Source: Christensenellaceae bacterium (GTDB lineage Bacteria > Bacillota > Clostridia > Christensenellales > Christensenellaceae). From it: a stretch of 64,000 nt of DNA. Below are positions 57,634 to 64,000 of the stretch, one piece after another (within the stretch, counting starts at the first letter, position 1; every line of letters starts with the position of its first letter). The notes beneath the pieces are model-generated. The model had not been told where the DNA came from, did no database searches, and worked only from the letters and a program-made list of their open reading frames with translations. The translations under genes and the position numbers were made by a program. The stretch covers positions 1,240,001 to 1,304,000 of the forward strand of contig AP025580.1 of assembly GCA_022846035.1 (NCBI GenBank). Direction: 5' to 3'.

Positions 57634-57642
57634 ATTCTACCA
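57634..57642 (-). promoter_or_regulatory. Extended -10 promoter for pyk
   Basis: TAGAAT (57634-57639) preceded by TGG on the minus strand, after a T-rich upstream stretch; no clear -35. Confidence 0.45.
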
Positions 57643-57691
57643 CAAATGCAGAAAAAAAACACATTTCACCGCGCGCTATTTTTTACAAATG

Positions 57692-57722
57692 AAAAAGCTG
57701 CGCCATAAACGACGCAGCTTTC
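57692..57722 (-). terminator. Terminator after the EF-G-like gene
   Basis: Nine-base arms AAAGCTGCG and CGCAGCTTT with a ten-base loop, then TTTTC on the minus strand, 16 bases after the stop. Confidence 0.82.
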
Positions 57723-57737
57723 ATAATATCCTTTGTT

Positions 57738-59813
57738 TTATTCTTCCATATCCAGTTTGGCTTGCGCGATCACCTTATCAGCCATCTGGGCCGGAACCTC
57801 TTCATACCGTTCAAACGTCTGCTTGAAGCTGCCGCGCGCCTGCGTCATCGAACGAAGGTCCGTAGCATATTTGAACATTTCGCTCATAGGCACCTCTGCC
57901 GTCACTTCCTGCATCCCCTCGACCGGATTCATCCCAAGTATCCTGCCGCGTCTGCGGTTCAAATCGCCAATAATATCTCCCATATATTCGTCTGGTATCG
58001 TTACCTCTACTTTAACAATAGGCTCTAGCAGCACCGGATTGGCCTCGGCCATTCCTTTCTTAAAAGCAAGGTTCGCCGCTACTTTAAACGCCATTTCAGA
58101 CGAGTCTACCGTATGGTAAGAACCATCATAAAGCGTACATTTGAGGCCGACCACCGGATAACCCGCCAACACGCCTTTTTTAACGCTTTCCTTAAGCCCC
58201 TTTTCCACCGCCGGAATATACTGGCGCGGAACAACGCCGCCGACGATCTTGTCCTCAAAAATGAAGTCCGCAAGTCCGTCCGGCACCGGCGAAAATTCAA
58301 TCCATACGTCGCCGTACTGTCCGTGTCCGCCGGATTGCTTTTTATGTTTTCCCTGTGCCTTTACCGGCTTTTTAATCGCTTCCCTGTAAGGGATACGAGG
58401 ATCGTGCAATTCGCCCTCCACATTGAATTTACTCTTCAGCTTATTGTTAATGATTTCCAGGTGCATTTCACCCATGCCGTTCGCAAGCATGTCGCCTGTT
58501 TCGGTATCCTTTACGAGCTTAAACGTCGGGTCCTCGTCTTCCAATCTATGCAGGCCACTGAAAACCTTTTCTTCCTCGCCCTTTTTCTTTGCCGCAACGG
58601 CAAGGGAAATACATGGCTGCGGAAATTCGATGGGAGTAAACCGCAGCGTACACGCTCCCGTACACAGCGTATCGCCTGTCGCTGTGTTTTGCAGCTTAGC
58701 AATCGCGCCGATGTCTCCCGCCAGCAGCTTTGATACGTTGATTAGTTTTTTCCCGCGCATTACGCCCAGGTTCGAGCATTTTTCCGGCTTGCCGGTATTG
58801 CCGTTGGTAACGGACATATCCGACGTAAGCGTTCCCTGTATTATTTTAATAATCGATAATTTTCCTACAAACGGATCGGCAATCGTCTTAAGCACATGAG
58901 CCACAAAGGGCGCCGCCGGATCCCTCTTTAATTCGATCTCTTTGCCGCTTGCGTCCTCTACCCGCACCGGCGCTATCTCGGAAGCAATCGGCATCATTGC
59001 CAAAAGCCCGTCCATCAGTGCGCTTACGCCCAAATCGAGCGCTGCGGCCACTGCGAACACAGGCGCGACCGTTCCTTGCAGGATCCCTGCCTTAAGGCCT
59101 TTCATAATATCCTCTGTGGATAATTCCTGGCCGTCGAAGAATTTTTCCATCAACGCTTCGTCATTTCCCGCAGCGTTTTCTACCAGTGTTTCCCTAAGCG
59201 CCGTCGCTTCGTCCTTAAGGTTTGCCGGAATCTCCGCCGGTTTTACGGATTTGCCGTCGAACATGTACGCTTTCATTTCGATCAGGTCCACAATGCCCTC
59301 GAATTTACCGTTATTCATAATCGGCATCTGTACGGCCGTAACAGCCGCGCCATATTTCGTTCCCAGCGCGCCAACCGTTTTTACAAAATCCGTATTTTCT
59401 TTATCAAGCTGATTGATTGCGAACGCACGCGGAATATTATGCTTCACGCAATAATCATAGGCTTTCTGCGTGCCGACTGGAACGATGCCGTTCGGCCCCA
59501 AAACGATCAGCGCACAATCCGCAAGGCCATACGCCGCAACGGCTTCGCCCTCAAAATCGAAGTAACCGGGCACGTCGACCAGATTTATTTTTTTGTTTTT
59601 CCATTCCACGGGAGCCAGCCCCATACCGATGGAAATGTGTCTCTTGATTTCTTCATTGTCATAGTCTGTTACAGTATTCCCATCCTCGACTTTGCCCATG
59701 CGCTCGATCGCGCCCGAATCAAAGAGCATTGCCTCGGTAAGAGTGGTTTTTCCCTCGCCACCATGTCCGACAACAGCTATGTTCAAGATGTCTTGTGGAT
59801 TGTATTCTTTCAT
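57738..59813 (-). CDS. EF-G-like translational GTPase (FusA paralogue)
   Basis: The 691-residue protein has the full domain order of EF-G: G domain, domain II, and III-V with a FEDKIVGGVVPRQYIPAVEKG block and a C-terminal FKYATDLRSMTQARGSF. G motifs differ from translocating EF-G: G1 is GHGGEGKTT (residues 16-24), G3 is DVPG (80-83), and G4 is NQLD (134-137) where NKxD is expected. It is therefore an EF-G-like paralogue, not the main fusA, which normally sits in the str operon. Its job is unknown; it may act in ribosome rescue or recycling. Confidence 0.88.
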   Translation of the reverse strand: MKEYNPQDILNIAVVGHGGEGKTTLTEAMLFDSGAIERMGKVEDGNTVTDYDNEEIKRHISIGMGLAPVEWKNKKINLVDVPGYFDFEGEAVAAYGLADCALIVLGPNGIVPVGTQKAYDYCVKHNIPRAFAINQLDKENTDFVKTVGALGTKYGAAVTAVQMPIMNNGKFEGIVDLIEMKAYMFDGKSVKPAEIPANLKDEATALRETLVENAAGNDEALMEKFFDGQELSTEDIMKGLKAGILQGTVAPVFAVAAALDLGVSALMDGLLAMMPIASEIAPVRVEDASGKEIELKRDPAAPFVAHVLKTIADPFVGKLSIIKIIQGTLTSDMSVTNGNTGKPEKCSNLGVMRGKKLINVSKLLAGDIGAIAKLQNTATGDTLCTGACTLRFTPIEFPQPCISLAVAAKKKGEEEKVFSGLHRLEDEDPTFKLVKDTETGDMLANGMGEMHLEIINNKLKSKFNVEGELHDPRIPYREAIKKPVKAQGKHKKQSGGHGQYGDVWIEFSPVPDGLADFIFEDKIVGGVVPRQYIPAVEKGLKESVKKGVLAGYPVVGLKCTLYDGSYHTVDSSEMAFKVAANLAFKKGMAEANPVLLEPIVKVEVTIPDEYMGDIIGDLNRRRGRILGMNPVEGMQEVTAEVPMSEMFKYATDLRSMTQARGSFKQTFERYEEVPAQMADKVIAQAKLDMEE

Positions 59814-59944
59814 ATAACCAGACCTCCAAGTGAAATAATTTATGTGAAGTCTTTAAATTTCAAAAATTGAACGGAAAAGTACAATATTAGTTTACCAGAT
59901 ATCCTACCAAAAAGAAATCTTTTTTTATTGTTCTGCGGAAATTC

Positions 59945-59973
59945 TTGCAGAGCACAGGAATATTATATATAAT
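59945..59973 (+). promoter_or_regulatory. Sigma-A promoter for the small membrane protein gene
   Basis: TTGCAG (59945-59950) and TATAAT (59968-59973) with a 17-base spacer, about 44 bases before the start codon. Confidence 0.75.
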
Positions 59974-60016
59974 ATTTAATATTGTTACAAAAAACAAAAG
60001 TGTGAGGTATGTATAT

Positions 60017-60496
60017 ATGAGTGAAGCTGATAATGAAAAGTTGGAGCAGGAGCAGGCTGCTGTAAAAGAACCTGAAGTAGAAAGCGCGCCTGAAGCGGCG
60101 GACGATTCGCCAAAAAGCGAAACGGAAGTCGTTGTAAGCGAAGAAGATACCGATGTTGAAAGCGCGGATGAGGAGGAGGAAGAAGAAGAACTCCCTGTCA
60201 TCACGCACGTATCCAAGTTTTCCCAAAAGACGATCAATATCATCCAGGCGATCCTGGGACTCGCGGCCAGTGCCGCCATTTGGCTATGCATCACGTTCGG
60301 TTCCACTTCAGATAATGTCTTGCTGCAGTATCTTTTCGTTATTGTATTCGCGGCAGTCATGCTGATACAGCGCGCTGTAGAACGCAAACTCGGTCTTGCG
60401 ACCCGCACGTTTGTAAAATTCTGGCTGATCGGCCTGATCATTTTTCTTGCCGTATTCATCATATATGGCGTTGCTACAGGCAAGTTTACCAGCTGA
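60017..60496 (+). CDS. Small membrane protein with acidic N-terminus, unknown function
   Basis: I do not recognise a family. The 159 residues split into a very acidic, probably disordered N-terminal 60 residues, ending in a run of glutamates, and three membrane segments (about 82-100, 108-122 and 134-155). The ATG at 60017 follows GAGGT. It is a single-gene plus-strand unit with its own strong promoter and a bidirectional terminator, surrounded by minus-strand genes. Confidence 0.8.
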   Translation: MSEADNEKLEQEQAAVKEPEVESAPEAADDSPKSETEVVVSEEDTDVESADEEEEEEELPVITHVSKFSQKTINIIQAILGLAASAAIWLCITFGSTSDNVLLQYLFVIVFAAVMLIQRAVERKLGLATRTFVKFWLIGLIIFLAVFIIYGVATGKFTS

Positions 60497-60513
60497 CAGA
60501 TTTGCAGATTATC

Positions 60514-60541
60514 AAAAAGCTCCGGAAGTCCGGAGCTTTTT
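60514..60541. terminator. Bidirectional terminator between convergent genes
   Basis: AAAAAGCTCCGGA and TCCGGAGCTTTTT form a perfect hairpin with A and T runs on both sides. It lies between the convergent small membrane protein and TIM-barrel genes, so it can serve both. Confidence 0.88.
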
Positions 60542-60553
60542 GTTTTCTTTCGA

Positions 60554-61225
60554 TTATTCTTCCAACTGCAATTTTTCCCTGTAAACCTGCATGGTCATAC
60601 GAAACAGCTCCGCGTTGGAAGGCGGCGTATAGGTAATTGCGTCCGCTCCGCATTCGATGGTTTCGCGTATGGTTTCGTCCGTCGGGCCGCCAGTGGCGAT
60701 AATCGGGATATACGGATACTTATTACGTATCTGCTCAATGATCCTGCACGTGTTTTCCGCTCCCGAAACATTGAGAATATCCGCGCCGCTTTCGATCCTC
60801 CGCTCAAGGTCTTCTTTTTCCGAGACCACCGTCACCACAGTCGGAATATCAATGCGCTTCTTTAATTTGGCAACCAGCTCGTTATCCGCCGTGGGGTTCA
60901 GGACCGCGCCAAAAGCGCCGCCCCATTCGGCTTCCATCGCCATATGAAGCACGCGGTCGTCTTCCACTTCCCCGCCGCCTACGCTGCACATCACCGGAAT
61001 GCTTGCCGTTTGCAAAATCGCCTGATTAATCGCCGGCTGCGGCGGAAAAGGATACACCGCCATGACGGCGTCCGCATCCGTATTCTTGATCAGTGAAGTA
61101 TCCGTTGCAAAAAGAAAAGATTTCAGCGTCCTTCCGAATATCTTGATCCCCGGCGCCTGCCCGATCACCTCGGGTATCGTTAAAATCATGTACCGGAGCT
61201 TGCTCTCATATTCCTTTGACTGCAT
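60554..61225 (-). CDS. TIM-barrel protein, putative hydrolase family
   Basis: The 223-residue protein shows the repeating beta-alpha pattern of a phosphate-binding TIM barrel: DADAVMAVYPFPPQP, IPVMCSVGGGEVEDD, ADILNVSG, and IIATGGPTDETIRETIECGA near the end. Similar proteins are annotated only as hydrolase in Clostridia, without a proven reaction. The ATG at 61225 is well placed after AAAGGA; an ATG two codons upstream is too close to it. Confidence 0.8.
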   Translation of the reverse strand: MQSKEYESKLRYMILTIPEVIGQAPGIKIFGRTLKSFLFATDTSLIKNTDADAVMAVYPFPPQPAINQAILQTASIPVMCSVGGGEVEDDRVLHMAMEAEWGGAFGAVLNPTADNELVAKLKKRIDIPTVVTVVSEKEDLERRIESGADILNVSGAENTCRIIEQIRNKYPYIPIIATGGPTDETIRETIECGADAITYTPPSNAELFRMTMQVYREKLQLEE

Positions 61226-61250
61226 AACCATATCCTTTCGAAAACCAAAT

Positions 61251-62042
61251 TCATGAAAAAACGATTTCTACATCCAGACCGCTGTTTTTGCGGCTCAATC
61301 CAAATTCTTTCAGCAATACGTCGATTTTGCCCGTTCCATCGTCTTTTAATAATACACTGTTTTCGTTTTCCTGTATCGTAATTTTTTCTTCAGCAGCTTT
61401 TTGCAGGAAAGTTTGCTTATCTATCGAGGCCCCTGCCTGTATCTTCTCAGGCGCAATATCAAGCGGCGCCGCTCGGCCGGAGCCTGCCTGCGCCTTATCG
61501 GCGGCCTGGGATTGCGGCGGCGCCGCGCTGTCCGCCGATGGAGGTTCCTCCTGAGAATTGGTAGTGCTTTCCGTCAATTCGGAGCCCTCCTCCGCCTGGG
61601 GTGTTTGCGTCGCCTCTGCCGCCCCGCTATCCTGTTCGCTCTCATTTTCCACAACTGCGGGCGCATGCTCCGTCATGTCCGCCTCTTCCTGTGCTCCTGA
61701 AAGCATAACACTGTTTTGTGAATGTATTGTGAACCCGCCTGTGGCAAAAGCAGTAATCACAAAAACACAGCAAAGAGCTCCCGCGAGCGCCGGAATTAGA
61801 ATCTTATACTGGAAACGCTTCTTTTGGGGATGCCTTTGTATTTCATTTCTCCACGAGTAGCAGAAATCCTGCGGAACGGCTTGCGCCGCCCGATGCGTCA
61901 GGTTCCTATTTATTTTAACCATCTGACGGTAATACTTTTCACAGCGTGAACACGAGGCGATATGCTGCATAATCTCGCTTTTGAGGCCGACATTGCCATC
62001 CAAATATTCATTGATCAAATTTTTACATTGCCTGCACGTCAT
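61251..62042 (-). CDS. Anti-sigma-factor-like zinc-finger membrane protein
   Basis: An N-terminal zf-HC2 domain (MTCRQCKNLINEYLDG, then His-x3-Cys-x2-Cys in HIASCSRC) is followed by one membrane segment near residues 82-103 and an extracytoplasmic region. Residues about 115-195 are low complexity, rich in E, Q, S, A and P; the last 65 form a compact domain. Such proteins usually hold an ECF sigma factor, but no sigma gene is next to it. Confidence 0.82.
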   Translation of the reverse strand: MTCRQCKNLINEYLDGNVGLKSEIMQHIASCSRCEKYYRQMVKINRNLTHRAAQAVPQDFCYSWRNEIQRHPQKKRFQYKILIPALAGALCCVFVITAFATGGFTIHSQNSVMLSGAQEEADMTEHAPAVVENESEQDSGAAEATQTPQAEEGSELTESTTNSQEEPPSADSAAPPQSQAADKAQAGSGRAAPLDIAPEKIQAGASIDKQTFLQKAAEEKITIQENENSVLLKDDGTGKIDVLLKEFGLSRKNSGLDVEIVFS

Positions 62043-62177
62043 AATCGTTCCCGCTTTTATTTTGTATTCGCAAAAAATACGAAATGAAACTCTCCATATC
62101 TTATTTTACATTTTGTCATTTAGACGTAACACACATTTAAAATGTTCCGGTTTTTTCTAAATTAATATTACAGTATT

Positions 62178-63323
62178 TTACCATGGACGGCGGCCGCATA
62201 CAAAATGCGCGCGCCAATAAGAAGAGTCGTAGGTACGCTCGACAACCTTGCCGTTGGAGGATGACGCGTCAATCATCATCCCGTCACCGATCACTATGCC
62301 TACATGCCCTACCCTCGTGCCTGCATTATTCGTATAAAAAATCAAATCGCCGCGCTGCAGGTTGTCAAAGGAAACCTTTTCCCATGCGCTGTTCTGGGAA
62401 AAACCTGCGGCGTTATACCGTCCTGTCGTCGAACCCGCCTCACGCAGACAATAGGTAACCAGTCCGGAGCAGTCGAACGTATTTGGGCCCTGTGCCCCCC
62501 ATACATACTTGCAGCCCAGCTTTTCCGCAGCCGCGTTGATAAAGGCGTCGATATTCCCCTTGCGCTGTACCGCTTTTTTCATTTCCTCGGTTGGCTGCGC
62601 ATCGGGCGAATAAATAAGGTTCAAGGTCATCTCGCCCGTTTTTCCGTCTACCCCCAGATCATTGCGGGATTGAAATGCTTTTACGGCTTCGATCGTATCG
62701 GTTCCATAATAACCGGAAACCGTTCCTAAATATCCAAGCTCCTGCAAGCGGCTCTGCAGGCTTTCCACGTCCTCGCCTTCCGTTCCCTGCAAAAGAGTAT
62801 ACGGCTTCGCGTCTTCGGCATAAATCATGCCCAGAGTCAATGGTCCAGCAACGCCGTCCTGCTCCAACCCATGCTGGCGCTGGAAATACTGCACGGCCAG
62901 GTTGGTAGCCGGACCATAATAATTCGTCGGTTCGTCGATCTGCAAAAAGCCAAGATCCATCAGCCGCTGCTGCAGCTTTGCCACTTCCTCATTTTCCATA
63001 CCTTCTTTAAGCGTCGGATCAGGTGTGGGCGTGGGAGTCGGCTCCGGCGTAGGTGCCAGGGTTGACTCCGCAGGCATAATACTTTCCGTTGCGACGCTCT
63101 GCTTTTCCTGGTCCTCCGACCCAAGCGCCATAGTGGGCAGGCCGCCGTTTAAAGATAAAACCAAAACCACCGCAACCACTGCAACGGCAGCTGTTCCGGC
63201 GTATGTTATCATTCTCTTTTTTTTGGACATTCTCGTAATGCTTGAACGAAAATCCCGAAAGAAGTTTTGGATACGATATGACCAGTTATAACGATTTCTT
63301 TTTTTGAAATACTTCTTTTTCAT
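62178..63323 (-). CDS. NlpC/P60 cell wall hydrolase with two peptidoglycan-binding domains
   Basis: A basic cytoplasmic start and a membrane anchor (about 39-60) lead to a Thr/Pro-rich spacer, two PG_binding_1 repeats (LKEGMENEEVAKLQQRLMDLG and LLQGTEGEDVESLQSRLQELG) and a C-terminal NlpC/P60 peptidase from about 257. Catalytic Cys285 is in FDCSGLV and His340 in GHVGIVIG. The protein should cleave stem peptides in the wall. It is 381 residues long and has its own candidate promoter. Confidence 0.93.
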   Translation of the reverse strand: MKKKYFKKRNRYNWSYRIQNFFRDFRSSITRMSKKKRMITYAGTAAVAVVAVVLVLSLNGGLPTMALGSEDQEKQSVATESIMPAESTLAPTPEPTPTPTPDPTLKEGMENEEVAKLQQRLMDLGFLQIDEPTNYYGPATNLAVQYFQRQHGLEQDGVAGPLTLGMIYAEDAKPYTLLQGTEGEDVESLQSRLQELGYLGTVSGYYGTDTIEAVKAFQSRNDLGVDGKTGEMTLNLIYSPDAQPTEEMKKAVQRKGNIDAFINAAAEKLGCKYVWGAQGPNTFDCSGLVTYCLREAGSTTGRYNAAGFSQNSAWEKVSFDNLQRGDLIFYTNNAGTRVGHVGIVIGDGMMIDASSSNGKVVERTYDSSYWRAHFVCGRRPW

Positions 63324-63386
63324 ATTTACCCCAAATCGGCAGGCATACAGTCATTACAAAAATATAACAAATTTATGTCTTTCTAC

Positions 63387-63415
63387 ATTATACACGAAAA
63401 TTCTTTATTTGTGTA
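63387..63415 (-). promoter_or_regulatory. Candidate promoter for the NlpC/P60 gene
   Basis: TACACA (63410-63415) and TATAAT (63387-63392) on the minus strand are 17 bases apart, 64 bases before the start codon. Confidence 0.55.
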
Positions 63416-63452
63416 CTCCCAAATATTTGTTGCCCATATGCGCCTCGGCGGC

Positions 63453-63487
63453 AAAAAAACCGCATCTTCGTTCATTCGCAGATACGG
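63453..63487 (-). terminator. Terminator after the oxidoreductase gene
   Basis: Arms CCGTATCT and AGATGCGG (one T-G pair) on the minus strand with a 12-base loop, then seven T residues; it lies about 60 bases after the stop at 63548. Confidence 0.72.
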
Positions 63488-63547
63488 TCGTTTCCTTGCT
63501 TATTTGGCAAATTCAATCCCTGATCCGGTGCGACCTACAAACCTCGC

Positions 63548-64000
63548 CTATCTGGCGGCATTGCAGGCAATCTGGATCGCATCCCATACCCCTGCATATG
63601 GCGGTGAATATATCAGGTCGGCCATCCCCAGTTGTTTGGTTGTCATCCCCGCATTGATCGCCACCACAAATACGTCCGTCCTCAGCGCCGCTCCGTCCTT
63701 GCCCGCAAGCTGCGCACCCAATATCCGCATACTTGGTTTTTCATAAATCACTTTGATATAAAGCGGCTCCATTCCCGGAAAATACGCGGGATGGTTGCGA
63801 CCCTCGATCGTCACGCTTCCTACCGTATAACCCATATCAATGGCCTCGCGTTCCCCAAGGCCCGTACGACCAAGCTGGACATCGCACACCTTGAGCGCGG
63901 CTGAACTCGTCATGCCAACGAACACTTCATGGCCGCCGCAAATATTGTTTCCTGCAATCCGGCCGCATTTATTTGCAGCCGTTCCCAACGGTAAATATAC
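63548..64000 (-). CDS. Pyridine nucleotide-disulfide oxidoreductase (CoA-disulfide reductase/NADH oxidase type), C-terminal part
   Basis: Only the last 150 codons are inside; the gene continues beyond the right edge. The visible part begins YLPLGTAANKCGRIAGNNI and has the dimerisation domain with TGLGEREA, ILGAQLAGKDGAALRTDV and a closing YSPPYAGVWDAIQIA. This is the pattern of CoA-disulfide reductases and NADH oxidases/peroxidases. The FAD and NAD domains and the redox cysteine are outside the window, so the exact activity is open. Confidence 0.88.
   Translation of the reverse strand, partial: VYLPLGTAANKCGRIAGNNICGGHEVFVGMTSSAALKVCDVQLGRTGLGEREAIDMGYTVGSVTIEGRNHPAYFPGMEPLYIKVIYEKPSMRILGAQLAGKDGAALRTDVFVVAINAGMTTKQLGMADLIYSPPYAGVWDAIQIACNAAR

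Overview
The window looks like a chromosomal housekeeping stretch from an anaerobic member of the Bacillota (Clostridia-like). Supporting features are the rimP-nusA-ylxR-ylxQ-infB operon, a recN-spo0A neighbourhood, pta-ackA, an indolepyruvate:ferredoxin oxidoreductase, rnc/plsX/rpmF order and strong GGAGG ribosome binding sites. No rRNA, tRNA, CRISPR array, insertion sequence or prophage was seen. Nearly all genes are on the minus strand; only tmcAL (36005) and a small membrane protein gene (60017) are on the plus strand. The species cannot be fixed from the sequence alone; a Christensenellales-like lineage is a guess.

Layout, in plus coordinates. 1-4 kb: rluB (cut by the edge), scpB, scpA, an M50 membrane protease and punA. 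3.3-8.5 kb: a Spo0A homologue with a damaged receiver, recN, argR, nadK, tlyA and oapA. 8.5-9.07 kb is the only stretch above 300 bases without a protein gene, and it is best explained as OLE RNA, the large non-coding RNA that travels with OapA. 9-14.4 kb: recA, pgsA, rimO, ftsK/spoIIIE. 14.5-18.5 kb: an M16 peptidase, pnp, rpsO. 18.5-26.4 kb: ribF, truB, nrnA, rbfA, infB, ylxQ, ylxR, nusA, rimP, probably one long transcript from a promoter near 26.5 kb. 26.5-33.7 kb: plsY, der, a DUF512 radical-SAM protein, glyA, rnc, plsX, rpmF, a YceD-family protein. 33.7-37.2 kb: pta-ackA, divergent from tmcAL. 37.2-45.4 kb: a patatin-like protein, a coiled-coil protein, coaD, rsmD, fthC, alr and an ACT-iorB-iorA-paaK aryl-acid cluster. 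45.5-47.3 kb: three cobalamin-assembly genes. 47.4-53.8 kb: the F1Fo ATP synthase operon. 53.9-59.8 kb: a GNAT protein, a DUF2156 protein, pyruvate kinase and an EF-G-like GTPase. 60-64 kb: a small membrane protein, a TIM-barrel protein, an anti-sigma-like protein, an NlpC/P60 hydrolase and the C-terminus of a pyridine nucleotide-disulfide oxidoreductase.

Three points stand out. (1) The ATP synthase operon has no separate atpH. Instead the alpha subunit carries the C-terminal domain of subunit delta fused to its N-terminus, and the delta N-terminal helical domain is absent. (2) The Spo0A homologue has Glu at the phosphoacceptor position and has lost the acidic pocket, while its DNA-binding domain is well kept; spoIVB is missing from its usual place. 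This fits a non-sporulating lineage that has repurposed or locked Spo0A. (3) There is an OLE RNA/OapA pair between recA and tlyA. Smaller points include a hairpin leader before rpsO, overlapping divergent promoters between pta-ackA and tmcAL, a terminator embedded in a convergent coding region, and a recurring TTGCAN -35 element.
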